Positions 27,217 through 36,019 of a DNA stretch of 64,000 bases are shown here, in pieces. The notes under the pieces are model-generated. The model worked only from the letters and a program-made list of their open reading frames with translations. It was not told the DNA's origin and did no database searches. Numbering within the stretch: position 1 is the stretch's first letter; every line of letters starts with the position of its first letter. The position numbers and the translations under genes were made by a program. This DNA comes from Micromonospora sp. WMMD980. Lineage in GTDB: Bacteria; Actinomycetota; Actinomycetes; Mycobacteriales; Micromonosporaceae. Location of the stretch: positions 744,001-808,000 of the forward strand of contig NZ_JARUBE010000003.1 in NCBI RefSeq assembly GCF_029626035.1, given 5' to 3'.

Positions 27217-28101
27217 ATGCGGCGAGGAGTCGGCCGGTTGGCCGCGGCTGCGGTGATGGCGCTGCTGGCGGCGGGGGCGGTGACCGGGTGCGGCGACGAG
27301 GAGCCACCGGATCGCCCGGCGGCGGCGGAACTGCCCACCGAGGCGCCGGTCGAGGAGCCCGCGGCGGCGGACCCCGTCGACGCGCCGGCCGACGCGCCGA
27401 GCGAGGAGCCGCCCGGCGTCGCAGCGATGGGTGGCCGGCCCAGTCCCACCGCGTCGGCGAGCGCGAAGCCGCGGCCGAAGCCGTCGCGCACGTCCACCGC
27501 GCCGCTGGCGCGGCCGAAGCCGCCGACCGAGACCCGGGTGCCGCCGGCGCCGAAGCCGCCGGCCAGCGGCTGCAAGCCGAGCTACAAGGGCACCAAGGCG
27601 AGTCAGAGTCAGGTGAAGAAGGCGTTGACCGACGCCGCGGCGCGCACCTACTGGCCCACCTCCGCGCCGGACATCCGCATCCCGTCGGCCCTGATGAAGG
27701 CCACCGCCTGGCAGGAGAGCGGCTGGCAGTCCAACATCTACGCCTGTGACACCGGCGTCGGGCTGATGCAGGTCATGCCGGCCACCGCGGAGTGGATGAA
27801 CCAGCGGTTCGAGCGGTCGTACGACATCGACGACTATCAGGACAACGCCTATCTGGGCGGCACCTACCTGGCGTGGCTGACCAAGTACATCGGCGACATG
27901 TACTTCGAGTCGGACTACCGGCTCGACGCCTCGCTGTGCACCTCGGAGTTGAACTCGTGCCTGCTCAACGCCGTGATCTCGGCGTACAACTTCGGGCACG
28001 CCGCGGTCGCCCGGGAGGGGAAGCCGCTGGCGATCCCCAACCCGCAGTACGTCTACAACGTGCGCGAACTGATGACCGGCTGCGAGTGTCTCGCGTTCTG
28101 A
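27217..28101 (+). CDS. Lipoprotein with lytic transglycosylase (SLT) domain
   Basis: A 294-aa exported murein hydrolase. A signal peptide ends in the lipobox AVTGC (Cys25). A proline/alanine-rich linker follows (to about 115), then an SLT domain with the catalytic Glu167 in ATAWQESGWQSN, GVGLMQVMPAT and the closing ISAYNFGHAAV. Four cysteines in the domain probably form disulfides. It would cleave glycan strands from the outer face of the membrane. GGGGAGG sits 5 nt before the ATG. It is convergent with the MmpL gene. Confidence 0.9.
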   Translation: MRRGVGRLAAAAVMALLAAGAVTGCGDEEPPDRPAAAELPTEAPVEEPAAADPVDAPADAPSEEPPGVAAMGGRPSPTASASAKPRPKPSRTSTAPLARPKPPTETRVPPAPKPPASGCKPSYKGTKASQSQVKKALTDAAARTYWPTSAPDIRIPSALMKATAWQESGWQSNIYACDTGVGLMQVMPATAEWMNQRFERSYDIDDYQDNAYLGGTYLAWLTKYIGDMYFESDYRLDASLCTSELNSCLLNAVISAYNFGHAAVAREGKPLAIPNPQYVYNVRELMTGCECLAF

Positions 28102-28119
28102 CCGCCCCCGGCCGACGGG

Positions 28120-30255
28120 TCAGTCCCGGGCGGTGACCGGCTCGGCCGGCGTGCCGGCCGGCTCGGCGGGGGTGTCCGGCTCGCGGGTGATCTTCCCGGG
28201 CCACCAGAACCGATCGCCGAGCAGGAACGCCAGCGCGGGCACCAGCACGGTGCGGACCAGCAGCGTGTCCAGCAGCACGCCGACGCAGACGATGATCCCG
28301 ATCTGGGTGAGCGTGATCAGCGGCAGCACCCCCAGCACCGCGAAGACCGCCGCCAGCAGCACGCCGGCGCTGGTGATGACGCCGCCGGTGACCCGCAGTG
28401 CCGACAGCATGCCGTCGCGGGTGCCGGCCCGGCGGGCGTCCTCCCGGGCCCGGGTGACCAGGAAGATGTTGTAGTCGACGCCGAGCGCGACCAGGAACAC
28501 GAAGGCCAGCAGCAGCACCCCGCTGTCCAGCGCCGGGAAGTCCAGCACGTGGTCGAAGATCAGCCAGGCCGCGCCGAGGCTGGCGAAGAACGACGCGATC
28601 ACGGTCAGCACCAGCAGCAGCGGGGCCAGCAGGCCGCGTAGCAGCAGCACCAGCACGGCGCCGACGAGCAGCAGGATGATCGGCAGGATCAGTCGCAGGT
28701 CCTTGGTGTTGGCCTGGCCCGAGTCGTAGGTGGCGGCGACCGTGCCACCGACCAGTGCGCCGTCGGGTGCGTCGGCGCCGTCGACGGTGGGCGGCGCGGA
28801 GTCCGGCACGGCGGCGACCGCGTCGCGCAACGCCACCACCGCGCGGTCGGAGGCAGCGGTGCCGGGCTCGGCGGTGAGCACCACGTCGATCTGGGCGACC
28901 CGGTCGCCGGCGGTGCTCGGTCGGGCCGAGGCGACGCCGTCGACCGCGCCGGCCGCGGCGAGGACCGCGGGGGCGGCCTGCGGGTTGGTGAGCACGGCGA
29001 CCGGTTGGGTGCTGCCGGCCGGGAACGCCCGCGCCAGGGTCTCGGCGCCGGCGACCGCCTCGGGACGCTCCCGGAACTGCTCGGTCTCGGAGAGTCCGGT
29101 GCGGATGCCCAGCCCGCCCAGGGCGAGGCCGGCGAGGAGCAGGGTGGCAAGCACCGCGACCGGCAGCGGCCGGCGGACGACCAGTTCGCCGAGGCGGCCC
29201 CAGAGCCGGCCCTCGCGGGCGGCGCTGCCCACCTTCGGCACGAACGGCCAGAACAGGCCCCGGCCGAAGAGCACCAGCGCGGCGGGGAGCACGAACAGCG
29301 CGGAGAGCATGGCGAAGACCACGCCGATGGCGCAGGCCACCGCGAGCGCCCGGTTGGTCTCCTGCTCGGACAGCAGCAGCGTCAGGACGCCGAGCACGAC
29401 CGTGCCGCCGCTGGCCAGGATCGGCTCGGCGGTGCGCCGCAGGGCGGCCCGCATGGCGGTGAACCGGTTGTCCTCGCGGCGCAGCTCCTCGCGGTAGCGG
29501 GCGATGAGCAGCAGGGCGTAGTCGGTCGCGGCGCCGAAGACCAGCACACTGGCGATGCCGGTGACCTGGCCGCTGGGCAGATAGATGCCCAGCGCGGGCA
29601 CCACGGTCTCCACCGTGCGCAGGGTGAGCTGCTCGGCGGCGGCGACCACCAGCAGCGGGACGAGCCACAGGAACGGGCTGCGGTAGGTGACGAGCAGCAG
29701 CAGCGCCACGACCGCGGCGGTGACCAGCAGCAGCGTGGTGTCGGCGCCCTGGAACACCTTGCTCAGGTCGGCGGTGAAGGCGGGTCCACCGGTGACCTCG
29801 ACGGTCAGGTCGTCGGGCAGGCCGGCCACGGCGTCGCGGACCTTGACCACCTCGTCGACGACCGCCTGCTGGTCGCCGGCGGTGGACAGCGGCACGGCGA
29901 CCAGCGCGACCGTGCCGTCCGGGGAGAGCTGGGCGGGGGAGACCCGCCCGCCGACGGCGAGCGCGCCGAGCCTGCCGGTGACGCCGTCGAGCGCGCTGCG
30001 GTCCGAGGCGCTGAGCGGTGCCCGGTCGTCCCGGCTCACCACCACCAGGGCGGCCTGGGTGTCGCGGGACGGGAGCTGGTCCTGGAGGCGTTCGACCTGC
30101 GTCGACTGCCACTGGACCGACAGGCCGGTGGCCGAGACCGGTTGGGGGTTGTCCGGCTTGGGTAGACCGAACACGACCGCGCCGACGACGAGGGCGGCGA
30201 CCACGGTCAGCCAGGCGGCCAACCGGCCCCGGGCGACGCGGGTGAACAGCGACAT
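28120..30255 (-). CDS. MmpL/RND family transporter
   Basis: A 711-aa membrane transporter with the two-fold MMPL layout: TM1, a large external loop (about 35-165), six membrane segments with GAATDYALLLIARYREE, then a second external loop (about 365-510) and six more with GVDYNIFLVTRAREDA. The paired D-Y motifs in the fourth helices relay protons. Substrates may be lipids, siderophores or drugs. A divergent MarR regulator with a probable operator suggests drug- or ligand-induced expression. The start chosen is ATG 30255, with GAGG 6 nt upstream; GTG 30267 is the alternative. Confidence 0.92.
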   Translation of the reverse strand: MSLFTRVARGRLAAWLTVVAALVVGAVVFGLPKPDNPQPVSATGLSVQWQSTQVERLQDQLPSRDTQAALVVVSRDDRAPLSASDRSALDGVTGRLGALAVGGRVSPAQLSPDGTVALVAVPLSTAGDQQAVVDEVVKVRDAVAGLPDDLTVEVTGGPAFTADLSKVFQGADTTLLLVTAAVVALLLLVTYRSPFLWLVPLLVVAAAEQLTLRTVETVVPALGIYLPSGQVTGIASVLVFGAATDYALLLIARYREELRREDNRFTAMRAALRRTAEPILASGGTVVLGVLTLLLSEQETNRALAVACAIGVVFAMLSALFVLPAALVLFGRGLFWPFVPKVGSAAREGRLWGRLGELVVRRPLPVAVLATLLLAGLALGGLGIRTGLSETEQFRERPEAVAGAETLARAFPAGSTQPVAVLTNPQAAPAVLAAAGAVDGVASARPSTAGDRVAQIDVVLTAEPGTAASDRAVVALRDAVAAVPDSAPPTVDGADAPDGALVGGTVAATYDSGQANTKDLRLILPIILLLVGAVLVLLLRGLLAPLLLVLTVIASFFASLGAAWLIFDHVLDFPALDSGVLLLAFVFLVALGVDYNIFLVTRAREDARRAGTRDGMLSALRVTGGVITSAGVLLAAVFAVLGVLPLITLTQIGIIVCVGVLLDTLLVRTVLVPALAFLLGDRFWWPGKITREPDTPAEPAGTPAEPVTARD

Positions 30256-30284
30256 CGGGAGCCTCACATGCCTTCTGCCGGTTG

Positions 30285-30319
30285 ATTCTCGCTAGCCGAG
30301 TATCTTGATGAGCGAGATT
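30285..30319. promoter_or_regulatory. Probable MarR operator between mmpL and marR
   Basis: Inverted 9-nt half-sites ATTCTCGCT (30285-30293) and AGCGAGATT (30311-30319), 8 of 9 complementary, are separated by 17 nt containing ATCTTGAT. The site lies in the divergent gap, where a MarR dimer could control both genes. Confidence 0.5.
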
Positions 30320-30388
30320 ATCCGGAGAGGCTCTATGCTGCAACCGGATCGGGCAGGGGGGTGGCGGCGAGCGGTGGCGGGGCACGGC

Positions 30389-30904
30389 ATGTACCGGCGA
30401 CGGGACGACCCGCGCGGGCGGATGGTCGCCGAGATCACCAACGACCTGCGTCGCTACTCCACGGACGCGCAGCACGTCGGGCACGCGTTCGCCGGGCTGC
30501 ACGGGCTCAACCCGACCGACCTGCAGGCGCTGATCGCGGTGATGGAGGCCGAGCTGGTGGGCGACCCGATCACCCCCGGCCGCCTCGGCGACGTGCTCAA
30601 CCTCTCGTCCGGGTCGGTCACCGCCCTGGTCGACCGGCTGGAGCGCGCGGGTCACATCCGGCGCGACCGGGACACCGCCGACCGGCGCAAGATCCTGCTG
30701 CACTACGCCGACCGGGGCGCCACGCTGGCGCAGAGCTTCTTCGGCCCGCTGGGCCGGCGCACCGACGAGGTGATGGACCGCTTCACCGACGACGAGCTGG
30801 CCGTGGTGCACCGGTTCATGAGGGAGATGGTGCGCAGCATGCGCACGCACCGCGACGAGGTGCGCGCCGCCCGGGGCGGCGCCGACCCGGCCGGCGACCG
30901 TTGA
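30389..30904 (+). CDS. MarR family transcriptional regulator
   Basis: A 171-aa winged-helix regulator. The recognition region is PITPGRLGDVLNLSSGSVTALVDRLERAGHIRRDRDTADRRKILLHY (about 60-110), including the wing sequence D-x-R-D-R-R seen in MarR proteins as DTADRRK. Dimerisation helices flank it. It is divergent from the MmpL gene and probably represses it. The start is ambiguous; ATG 30389 (MYRRRDD) gives the usual length, while ATG 30305 or 30308 would place the start within the presumed operator. The stop overlaps the beginning of the next gene region. Confidence 0.87.
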   Translation: MYRRRDDPRGRMVAEITNDLRRYSTDAQHVGHAFAGLHGLNPTDLQALIAVMEAELVGDPITPGRLGDVLNLSSGSVTALVDRLERAGHIRRDRDTADRRKILLHYADRGATLAQSFFGPLGRRTDEVMDRFTDDELAVVHRFMREMVRSMRTHRDEVRAARGGADPAGDR

Positions 30905-30906
30905 CC

Positions 30907-32559
30907 GTGCGGCTGGTCACCCGGCTCGCCGCGGCGGCGCTGCGGCTGCCCGCCGCCCGCACCGGCCGGGTCACCCTCACCCGCGACGTCAAGGTGCGGG
31001 TCCGCGACGGCACCACCCTGCGCACCGACCACTACGCGCCGGACCTGCCCTGCGCCCCCTGCGTGCTGATCCGCACCCCGTACGGGCGGGGTGGGCCGAT
31101 GCGGCTGCTCGGCCGGCTGGTCGCCGAGCGCGGTTTCCACGTGGTGATCCAGTCCTGCCGCGGCACGTACGGCTCCGGCGGCGAGTTCGCCCCGCTGGTG
31201 CACGAGCGCGACGACGGCCTGGACACCCTCGACTGGCTGCGCCGCCAGCCCTGGTGGACCGGCGCGTTCGGCATGTTCGGCGCCAGCTACCAGGGCTTCG
31301 TGCAGTGGGCGGTGGCCGCCGAGGCGGGCGACGAACTGCGGGCGATGGTCGCGGTGGTGACCGCCTCGGCCACCCGCGACTCGACCTACGCGGGTGAGTC
31401 CTTCGCGCTGGACACGGTGCTCACCTGGGCGGAGCTGCTCCAGGCGCAGACCGTGCCGTGGCTGGCCCGGCAGTGGGAGCTCAAGCGCGGCCAGCCCCGG
31501 CTGGTCCGCGCGCTGACCCACCTGCCGCTGGCCGAGGCGGACCGGGTCGCCACCGGCGTCACGGTGCCGTTCTTCCAGGAGTGGCTGCGCCACCACACGC
31601 CGGACGCCGACTACTGGCGGGCCCGGGTCTTCGGCGACCGGATCGCCGAGGTCCGCGCGCCGGTCGCCATGGTCAGCGGCTGGCAGGACATCTTCCTGCC
31701 GGCGCAGCTCGACGACTACGCCCGGCTGCGCGCCGCCGGCGCCCGCTCGAGGCTGACCGTCGGCCCGTGGACGCACGGCAGCCCGGGGCTGCTGGTCGAG
31801 GCGCTGCGGGAGGGGCTGGACTGGTTCGCCGAGCACCTGGCCGAGCGTGCGGCGCCGCCCCGAGCCCCGGTCCGGGTGCACGTCGGCGGCGCCGGCGGCG
31901 GCTGGCGCGACCTGCCGGACTGGCCGCCGCCGGCCGCGCCGACGCGCTGGCACCTGCAACCCGCCGGCGGCCTCACCACCGGGCCGCCGGGCGGCGGCGG
32001 GGCGGACCGGATCCGGTACGACCCGGCCGACCCGACCCCCTCGCTGGGCGGGCCGCTGCTGGTGGCCCAGCGGGCGGGCGCGGTGGACAACCGGCCGGTG
32101 GAGGCCCGCCCGGACGTGCTGACCTACACCAGCGACCCGGTACGCGAGGCGCTCGAGGTGGTCGGGCCGGTGCACGCCGAGATCCACCTGCGCAGCGAGC
32201 TGTCCTACCTGGACGTGTTCGTGCGGCTGTGCGACGTGGACCGGCGTGGTCGCTCCTGGAACGTCTGCGACGGCCTGGTCCGCGTCGAGCCGGGACGTTT
32301 CCCGGACGACGGGTCCGGCGTGCTGCGGGTGCCGGTCGCGCTCTGGCCGACGGCCCACCGGTTCGCGCCCGGGCACCGGCTGCGGCTCCAGGTCTCCGGT
32401 GGCGCCCACCCGCGCTGGGCGCGTAACCCCGGCACCGGCGAGCCGCTCGGCACTGCCGTCACGCTCCGTGCCGGATGGCGGGAGGTGCTGCACGACCACG
32501 CGCACCCGTCCGCGGTGCTGCTGCCGCTCGTAACGGCGTCGTCCACACCGGGCAGATAA
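30907..32559 (+). CDS. CocE/NonD family hydrolase
   Basis: A 550-aa alpha/beta hydrolase of the cocaine-esterase / X-Pro dipeptidyl-peptidase type. The nucleophile is Ser127 in GMFGASYQGFVQW; the acid is probably the Asp in SGWQDIFLPAQ and the base the His in VGPWTHGSPG. The C-terminal jelly-roll domain (from about 390) carries DVLTYTSDPVREALEVVGPVHAEIHL. Members hydrolyse esters or amides; the substrate here is unknown. Two residues separate it from marR, so it may be co-transcribed. The start could be TTG 30901 or GTG 30907; neither has a strong ribosome-binding site. Confidence 0.9.
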   Translation: MRLVTRLAAAALRLPAARTGRVTLTRDVKVRVRDGTTLRTDHYAPDLPCAPCVLIRTPYGRGGPMRLLGRLVAERGFHVVIQSCRGTYGSGGEFAPLVHERDDGLDTLDWLRRQPWWTGAFGMFGASYQGFVQWAVAAEAGDELRAMVAVVTASATRDSTYAGESFALDTVLTWAELLQAQTVPWLARQWELKRGQPRLVRALTHLPLAEADRVATGVTVPFFQEWLRHHTPDADYWRARVFGDRIAEVRAPVAMVSGWQDIFLPAQLDDYARLRAAGARSRLTVGPWTHGSPGLLVEALREGLDWFAEHLAERAAPPRAPVRVHVGGAGGGWRDLPDWPPPAAPTRWHLQPAGGLTTGPPGGGGADRIRYDPADPTPSLGGPLLVAQRAGAVDNRPVEARPDVLTYTSDPVREALEVVGPVHAEIHLRSELSYLDVFVRLCDVDRRGRSWNVCDGLVRVEPGRFPDDGSGVLRVPVALWPTAHRFAPGHRLRLQVSGGAHPRWARNPGTGEPLGTAVTLRAGWREVLHDHAHPSAVLLPLVTASSTPGR

Positions 32560-32725
32560 CCGTAAATATTGGTCCTGACCTGGGCTTTTTCCCCACCGGG
32601 AGATACGCTCCAGGTAAGTGCCCGTTGTCGTGCAGTCATCCGGTAGGGCGCGCCGCAGATCTCAGCCCATCACGTGTCGTGACTGCTGGATCCCTGCCGA
32701 CTATCGATCGGAAAGGGGATCTGTC

Positions 32726-33634
32726 ATGACGTCGGCCCCGGCAAACCTGCTGGCCGTCCGGACCCTGTTGCTCGCCTACCTCAACGTCGACAAGAACGTC
32801 GTCCGGGACGCCGACCTCGAGCCGGCGGAGGTCGGCATCGTCGGCGACCCCAGCCACCGGGGCGGCTACCACTGCGGCTCGGACCGGGTCGTCGCGAACG
32901 ACTACTCGGTGGTGGAGTCCACCCGGGACCGTTCCGGGTTGACGCTCTACGCCTCCGCGCTCGACGTCGGCACGTTCTCGGTCCGCTCCGGCGGAGCCAC
33001 GCACACGCTGCGGACGTTCTCCACCTGGATGGTGGCGCAGTGCGCGGCGAACGCGGCCGACACCCGGGACATCCGGGAGGTCATCTACTCCGCGGACGGC
33101 CGCACCGTGCGGCGGTGGGACCGGCTGGGCAAGCGCACCAGCGGCGACAGCAGTCACCTTTACCACACCCACATCAGCTTCTTCCGCGACTCGACCAAGG
33201 CGGGCCGGGACCAGACCCCGCTGTTCCGCCGCTATCTCACCGCGATCGGCCTGATCGCCCCCGCGAAACCGGAGACCGACATGGAACAGACCGACAAGCT
33301 CATCCGCAACACCGGCTCGTCCAGCCGTACGGTCGGTGATGTCCTCGCCGACCTGCAGAACCTGCGCAACTGGCTGATCTCGCCGGCCGGCACCACCGGA
33401 CTGGTCAACCCGCCGGCGTCGAACTCGCCGTTGCAGCAGATGCTGGCGATGCTCCAGGCCTGGCCGGCGCTCGTGGCGCAGGTCAACGAGTTGTCCGGCA
33501 AGGACTTCACCGACGAGCAGCAGATCGTCACCGGCGTCCTCGCCGGGCTGCCGCCGGAGAAGATCGCCGAGGCCATCCCGCCGCAGATCGCCCGGGATGT
33601 CGCCGACGAGTTGTCCCGGCGGCTCACCGCCTGA
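32726..33634 (+). CDS. Lysin-like hypothetical protein (possible M15-type peptidase fold)
   Basis: A 302-aa protein without a signal peptide. The first 165 residues contain spaced His/Asp residues arranged as in D,D-peptidase-like endolysins: GGYHCGSDRV, then YASALDVG and SSHLYHTHISFFRDST. I infer a zinc-binding M15-like fold from H, D and HxH, but this is not certain. The second part (about 185-302) is helical and resembles the tail of phage or tail-associated proteins found in actinomycetes. No phage genes are adjacent, so it may be a lone domesticated gene. GGAAAGGGG lies 8 nt before the ATG. Confidence 0.55.
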   Translation: MTSAPANLLAVRTLLLAYLNVDKNVVRDADLEPAEVGIVGDPSHRGGYHCGSDRVVANDYSVVESTRDRSGLTLYASALDVGTFSVRSGGATHTLRTFSTWMVAQCAANAADTRDIREVIYSADGRTVRRWDRLGKRTSGDSSHLYHTHISFFRDSTKAGRDQTPLFRRYLTAIGLIAPAKPETDMEQTDKLIRNTGSSSRTVGDVLADLQNLRNWLISPAGTTGLVNPPASNSPLQQMLAMLQAWPALVAQVNELSGKDFTDEQQIVTGVLAGLPPEKIAEAIPPQIARDVADELSRRLTA

Positions 33635-33697
33635 TCCCGCCCGCGCCGCGACGACTGCAGCGTCGCGGCGCCGGGTCCTCGAAGTTCAGCAAGAACT

Positions 33698-33728
33698 GTT
33701 GCGCAACATCTCTTGCGGATGCAAGACT
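33698..33728 (+). promoter_or_regulatory. Promoter with overlapping operator of the ArsR-MFS operon
   Basis: TTGCGC (33700-33705) and AAGACT (33723-33728) are 17 nt apart and the ATG follows 7 nt later. Two palindromes cover them: GTTGCGCAAC (33698-33707) and TCTTGCGGATGCAAGA (33711-33726). A regulator bound here would block the promoter, so autoregulation by the ArsR protein is likely. Confidence 0.55.
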
Positions 33729-33735
33729 CAGCCGC

Positions 33736-34311
33736 ATGGATCAGCCGACGGTCAGACAGGTCACCGACTCGCGGGTGCTCGCCGCGCTCGCCCACCCGCT
33801 CCGCCGCCGCCTCATGGACGTGCTCAAGGTCTACGGCCCGTGCACCGTGGGCATGCTCGCCGAACGCACCGACCAGTCGCCGGCCAACGTCAGCCACCAC
33901 CTGAAGGTGCTGGCCGCCGCCGACCTGCTGATCGAGGCGCCCGAGCTGGCCCGCGACCGCCGGGAGCGCTGGTGGAAGACCCGCAACCGTGGGGTGCGCT
34001 GGTCCACCACCGACTTCGACGACGACCCGTCCGCCCGGGTGGTGGCCGACGCGGCCGGCTCGCTCAACCTGGAGCGCCACGCCGAGCTGGTGCGGGCCTG
34101 GCACGCCGCACCCGAGGAGGCCCACACCGCCTGGGGTGACGGGCCGTTCAGCACCGACCACTGGTTGCACCTGACGCCGGACGAGCTGACCGAGCTCAGC
34201 CGCGAGGTGGTCGCCCTCTTCACCCGATGGGCCGACCGTGGTGCCCCCGACGACGGACGGGCCCGCGAGCCCGTCTTCGTGTTCGCCCACGGCGTTCCGG
34301 GGCGCCCGTGA
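33736..34311 (+). CDS. ArsR-like winged-helix regulator
   Basis: A 191-aa regulator with an N-terminal winged helix (ALAHPLRRRLMDVLKVYGPCTVGMLAERTDQSPANVSHHLKVLAAADLL, about 18-65) of the HTH_20/ArsR group and an acidic helical C-terminal domain. No cysteine cluster for metal sensing is seen, so the inducer is probably organic. It overlaps the MFS gene start in GTGA, so it probably controls that exporter and itself. Palindromic sites overlap its promoter. Confidence 0.88.
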   Translation: MDQPTVRQVTDSRVLAALAHPLRRRLMDVLKVYGPCTVGMLAERTDQSPANVSHHLKVLAAADLLIEAPELARDRRERWWKTRNRGVRWSTTDFDDDPSARVVADAAGSLNLERHAELVRAWHAAPEEAHTAWGDGPFSTDHWLHLTPDELTELSREVVALFTRWADRGAPDDGRAREPVFVFAHGVPGRP

Positions 34312-35591
34312 CCGCCCCGGCCGGCGCGCCCGCGCCGCCCACGGGCGAGCCGCGCGGCGGGTTGGTCCGGCACCGCGACTTCCGGCTGCTCTGGACCGGG
34401 CACACCGTCAGCGCCGTGGGCAGCAACATGACCACCGTGGCGTTGCCGCTGGTCGCGGTGGCGGTTCTCGACGCCGGTACGTTCCAGGTGGCGGTGCTGA
34501 CCGCCGCGGCCTGGCTGCCCTGGCTGCTCGCCGGCCTGCCGGTCGGGGCCCGGGTCGACCGGGTCCGCCGCCGCCCCGTGATGATCGCCGCCGACCTGTC
34601 CGCCGCCGCGTTGTTCGCCAGCGTCCCGGTGGCCGCCCTGCTCGACCTGCTCACCGTCGGGCATCTGCTGGCCGTGGCGCTCGGCGCCGGCCTGGCCCGG
34701 GTCTTCTTCGAGACCGCCGACCAGGTCTACCTGCCCACCCTGCTGCCACCCGGGCAGGTGCCGGCGGCCAACTCCCGGCTGCACGCCACCCAGACCGCCA
34801 GCTATCTGCTCGGCCCCGGGCTGGCCGGCCTGATCGCCCAGCTCGCCGGCGCGGTGACCGCGGTGGCGCTGGACGCGGTGAGCTTCCTCGCCTCGGCGCT
34901 GTGCCTGCGCCGCATCCGGGCCGTCGAGCCCCGCCCGCCCCACCCGTCCGCGACCCCGTCGATGCGCCGGGAGGTGGCCGACGTGCTGCGCTTCGTCAGC
35001 CGGGATCCGTACCTGCGGGTGCTGACGGTCTTCGGCGCCGCCAGCAACATCGGGCTCACCGGCTACCAGGCGGTGCTCGTGGTCTTCTTGGTCCGCTCGG
35101 CGGACCTGCCGGCCGGCCTGGTCGGCCCCCTGATCGGCCTGGCCAGCCTCGGCGGCGTCATCGGGGCGGCCCTCGCCGCCCGGCTGGCCCGCCGGGTCGG
35201 CACCGCCCGCGCGCTGCTGCTCGCCGGCGCGCTCACCGGCCCGCCCGCGCTGCTGATCCCGCTCGCCGGCCCGGGCGCGCGGGCGGCCTGGCTGGTGCTC
35301 GGCGGCGTGCTGGTGAGCCTGGGCGTCGCGATCGGCAACGTGGTCAAGGGCAGCTTCCGGCAGACCTACACGCCGCATCGGCTGCTCGGCCGGGTCACCG
35401 TCAGCATGCAACTGCTCAACTACGGCACCATCCCGCTCGCCGCCCTGGCGGCCGGGGCGCTGGGCGCCGCCTGGGGACCGGCCGGCGCGATCCGGGTGAT
35501 GACCGCGTGGCTGGCGTTGACGCCGCTGATCCTGCTGGTCGGACCGCTAAGACGGCGGCGTGACCTGCCGGCGGTGGCGTCTGTCGGATAG
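34308..35591 (+). CDS. MFS transporter
   Basis: A 427-aa permease with about twelve membrane segments. The family pattern RHRDFRLLWTGHTVSAVGSNMTTVALPLVAVAVL at the N-terminus and the A-loop motif GARVDRVRRRPVMI place it in the MFS_3/enterobactin-exporter-like group, usually drug or metabolite efflux. It is translationally coupled to the upstream ArsR-like regulator. No substrate can be named. The downstream cspA converges on it. Confidence 0.9.
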   Translation: MTAPAGAPAPPTGEPRGGLVRHRDFRLLWTGHTVSAVGSNMTTVALPLVAVAVLDAGTFQVAVLTAAAWLPWLLAGLPVGARVDRVRRRPVMIAADLSAAALFASVPVAALLDLLTVGHLLAVALGAGLARVFFETADQVYLPTLLPPGQVPAANSRLHATQTASYLLGPGLAGLIAQLAGAVTAVALDAVSFLASALCLRRIRAVEPRPPHPSATPSMRREVADVLRFVSRDPYLRVLTVFGAASNIGLTGYQAVLVVFLVRSADLPAGLVGPLIGLASLGGVIGAALAARLARRVGTARALLLAGALTGPPALLIPLAGPGARAAWLVLGGVLVSLGVAIGNVVKGSFRQTYTPHRLLGRVTVSMQLLNYGTIPLAALAAGALGAAWGPAGAIRVMTAWLALTPLILLVGPLRRRRDLPAVASVG

Positions 35592-35638
35592 CGCGCTGCG
35601 GCGGCGGTCGGAACCCGACCGCCGCCACCGGCACATCG

Positions 35639-35842
35639 TCACATCGGACGAACGTTGTCCGCCTGCGGGCCCTTCTGGCCCTGCGTCACCTCGAACTCGA
35701 CCTTCTGGCCCTCGTTGAGCTCGCGATACCCACCGCTCTGGATGGCCGAGTAGTGGACGAACACGTCCGGGCCTCCGCCGTCCTGCTCGATGAAGCCGAA
35801 GCCCTTTTCCGAGTTGAACCACTTGACCGTGCCGGTTGCCAT
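35639..35842 (-). CDS. Cold-shock protein (CspA family)
   Basis: A 67-aa OB-fold nucleic-acid chaperone. RNP1 is GFGFI (KGFGFIEQD) and RNP2 is VFVHYSAI; the N-terminus [18 protein letters not shown] is almost invariant in actinobacteria. GGGAG lies about 7 nt before the ATG. The 177-nt gap to the divergent methyltransferase gives room for the long structured leader usual in csp genes. Confidence 0.95.
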   Translation of the reverse strand: MATGTVKWFNSEKGFGFIEQDGGGPDVFVHYSAIQSGGYRELNEGQKVEFEVTQGQKGPQADNVRPM

Positions 35843-36019
35843 GCGTCTCTCCCTGTTCAATGCGGGTGATCACCGACCCGCGGCCGGTGATCGCCCTGTA
35901 CCTCCCCGACAGTAACCGCCCGGACCCGGATCCGCTGGCGGAAGTGCCGGCGTGGCTCGCGAATACTGCCGAGTCGGAAATGCCACCGACGGCCGCCGAG
36001 GCACGGCATGCTTGCCCCG

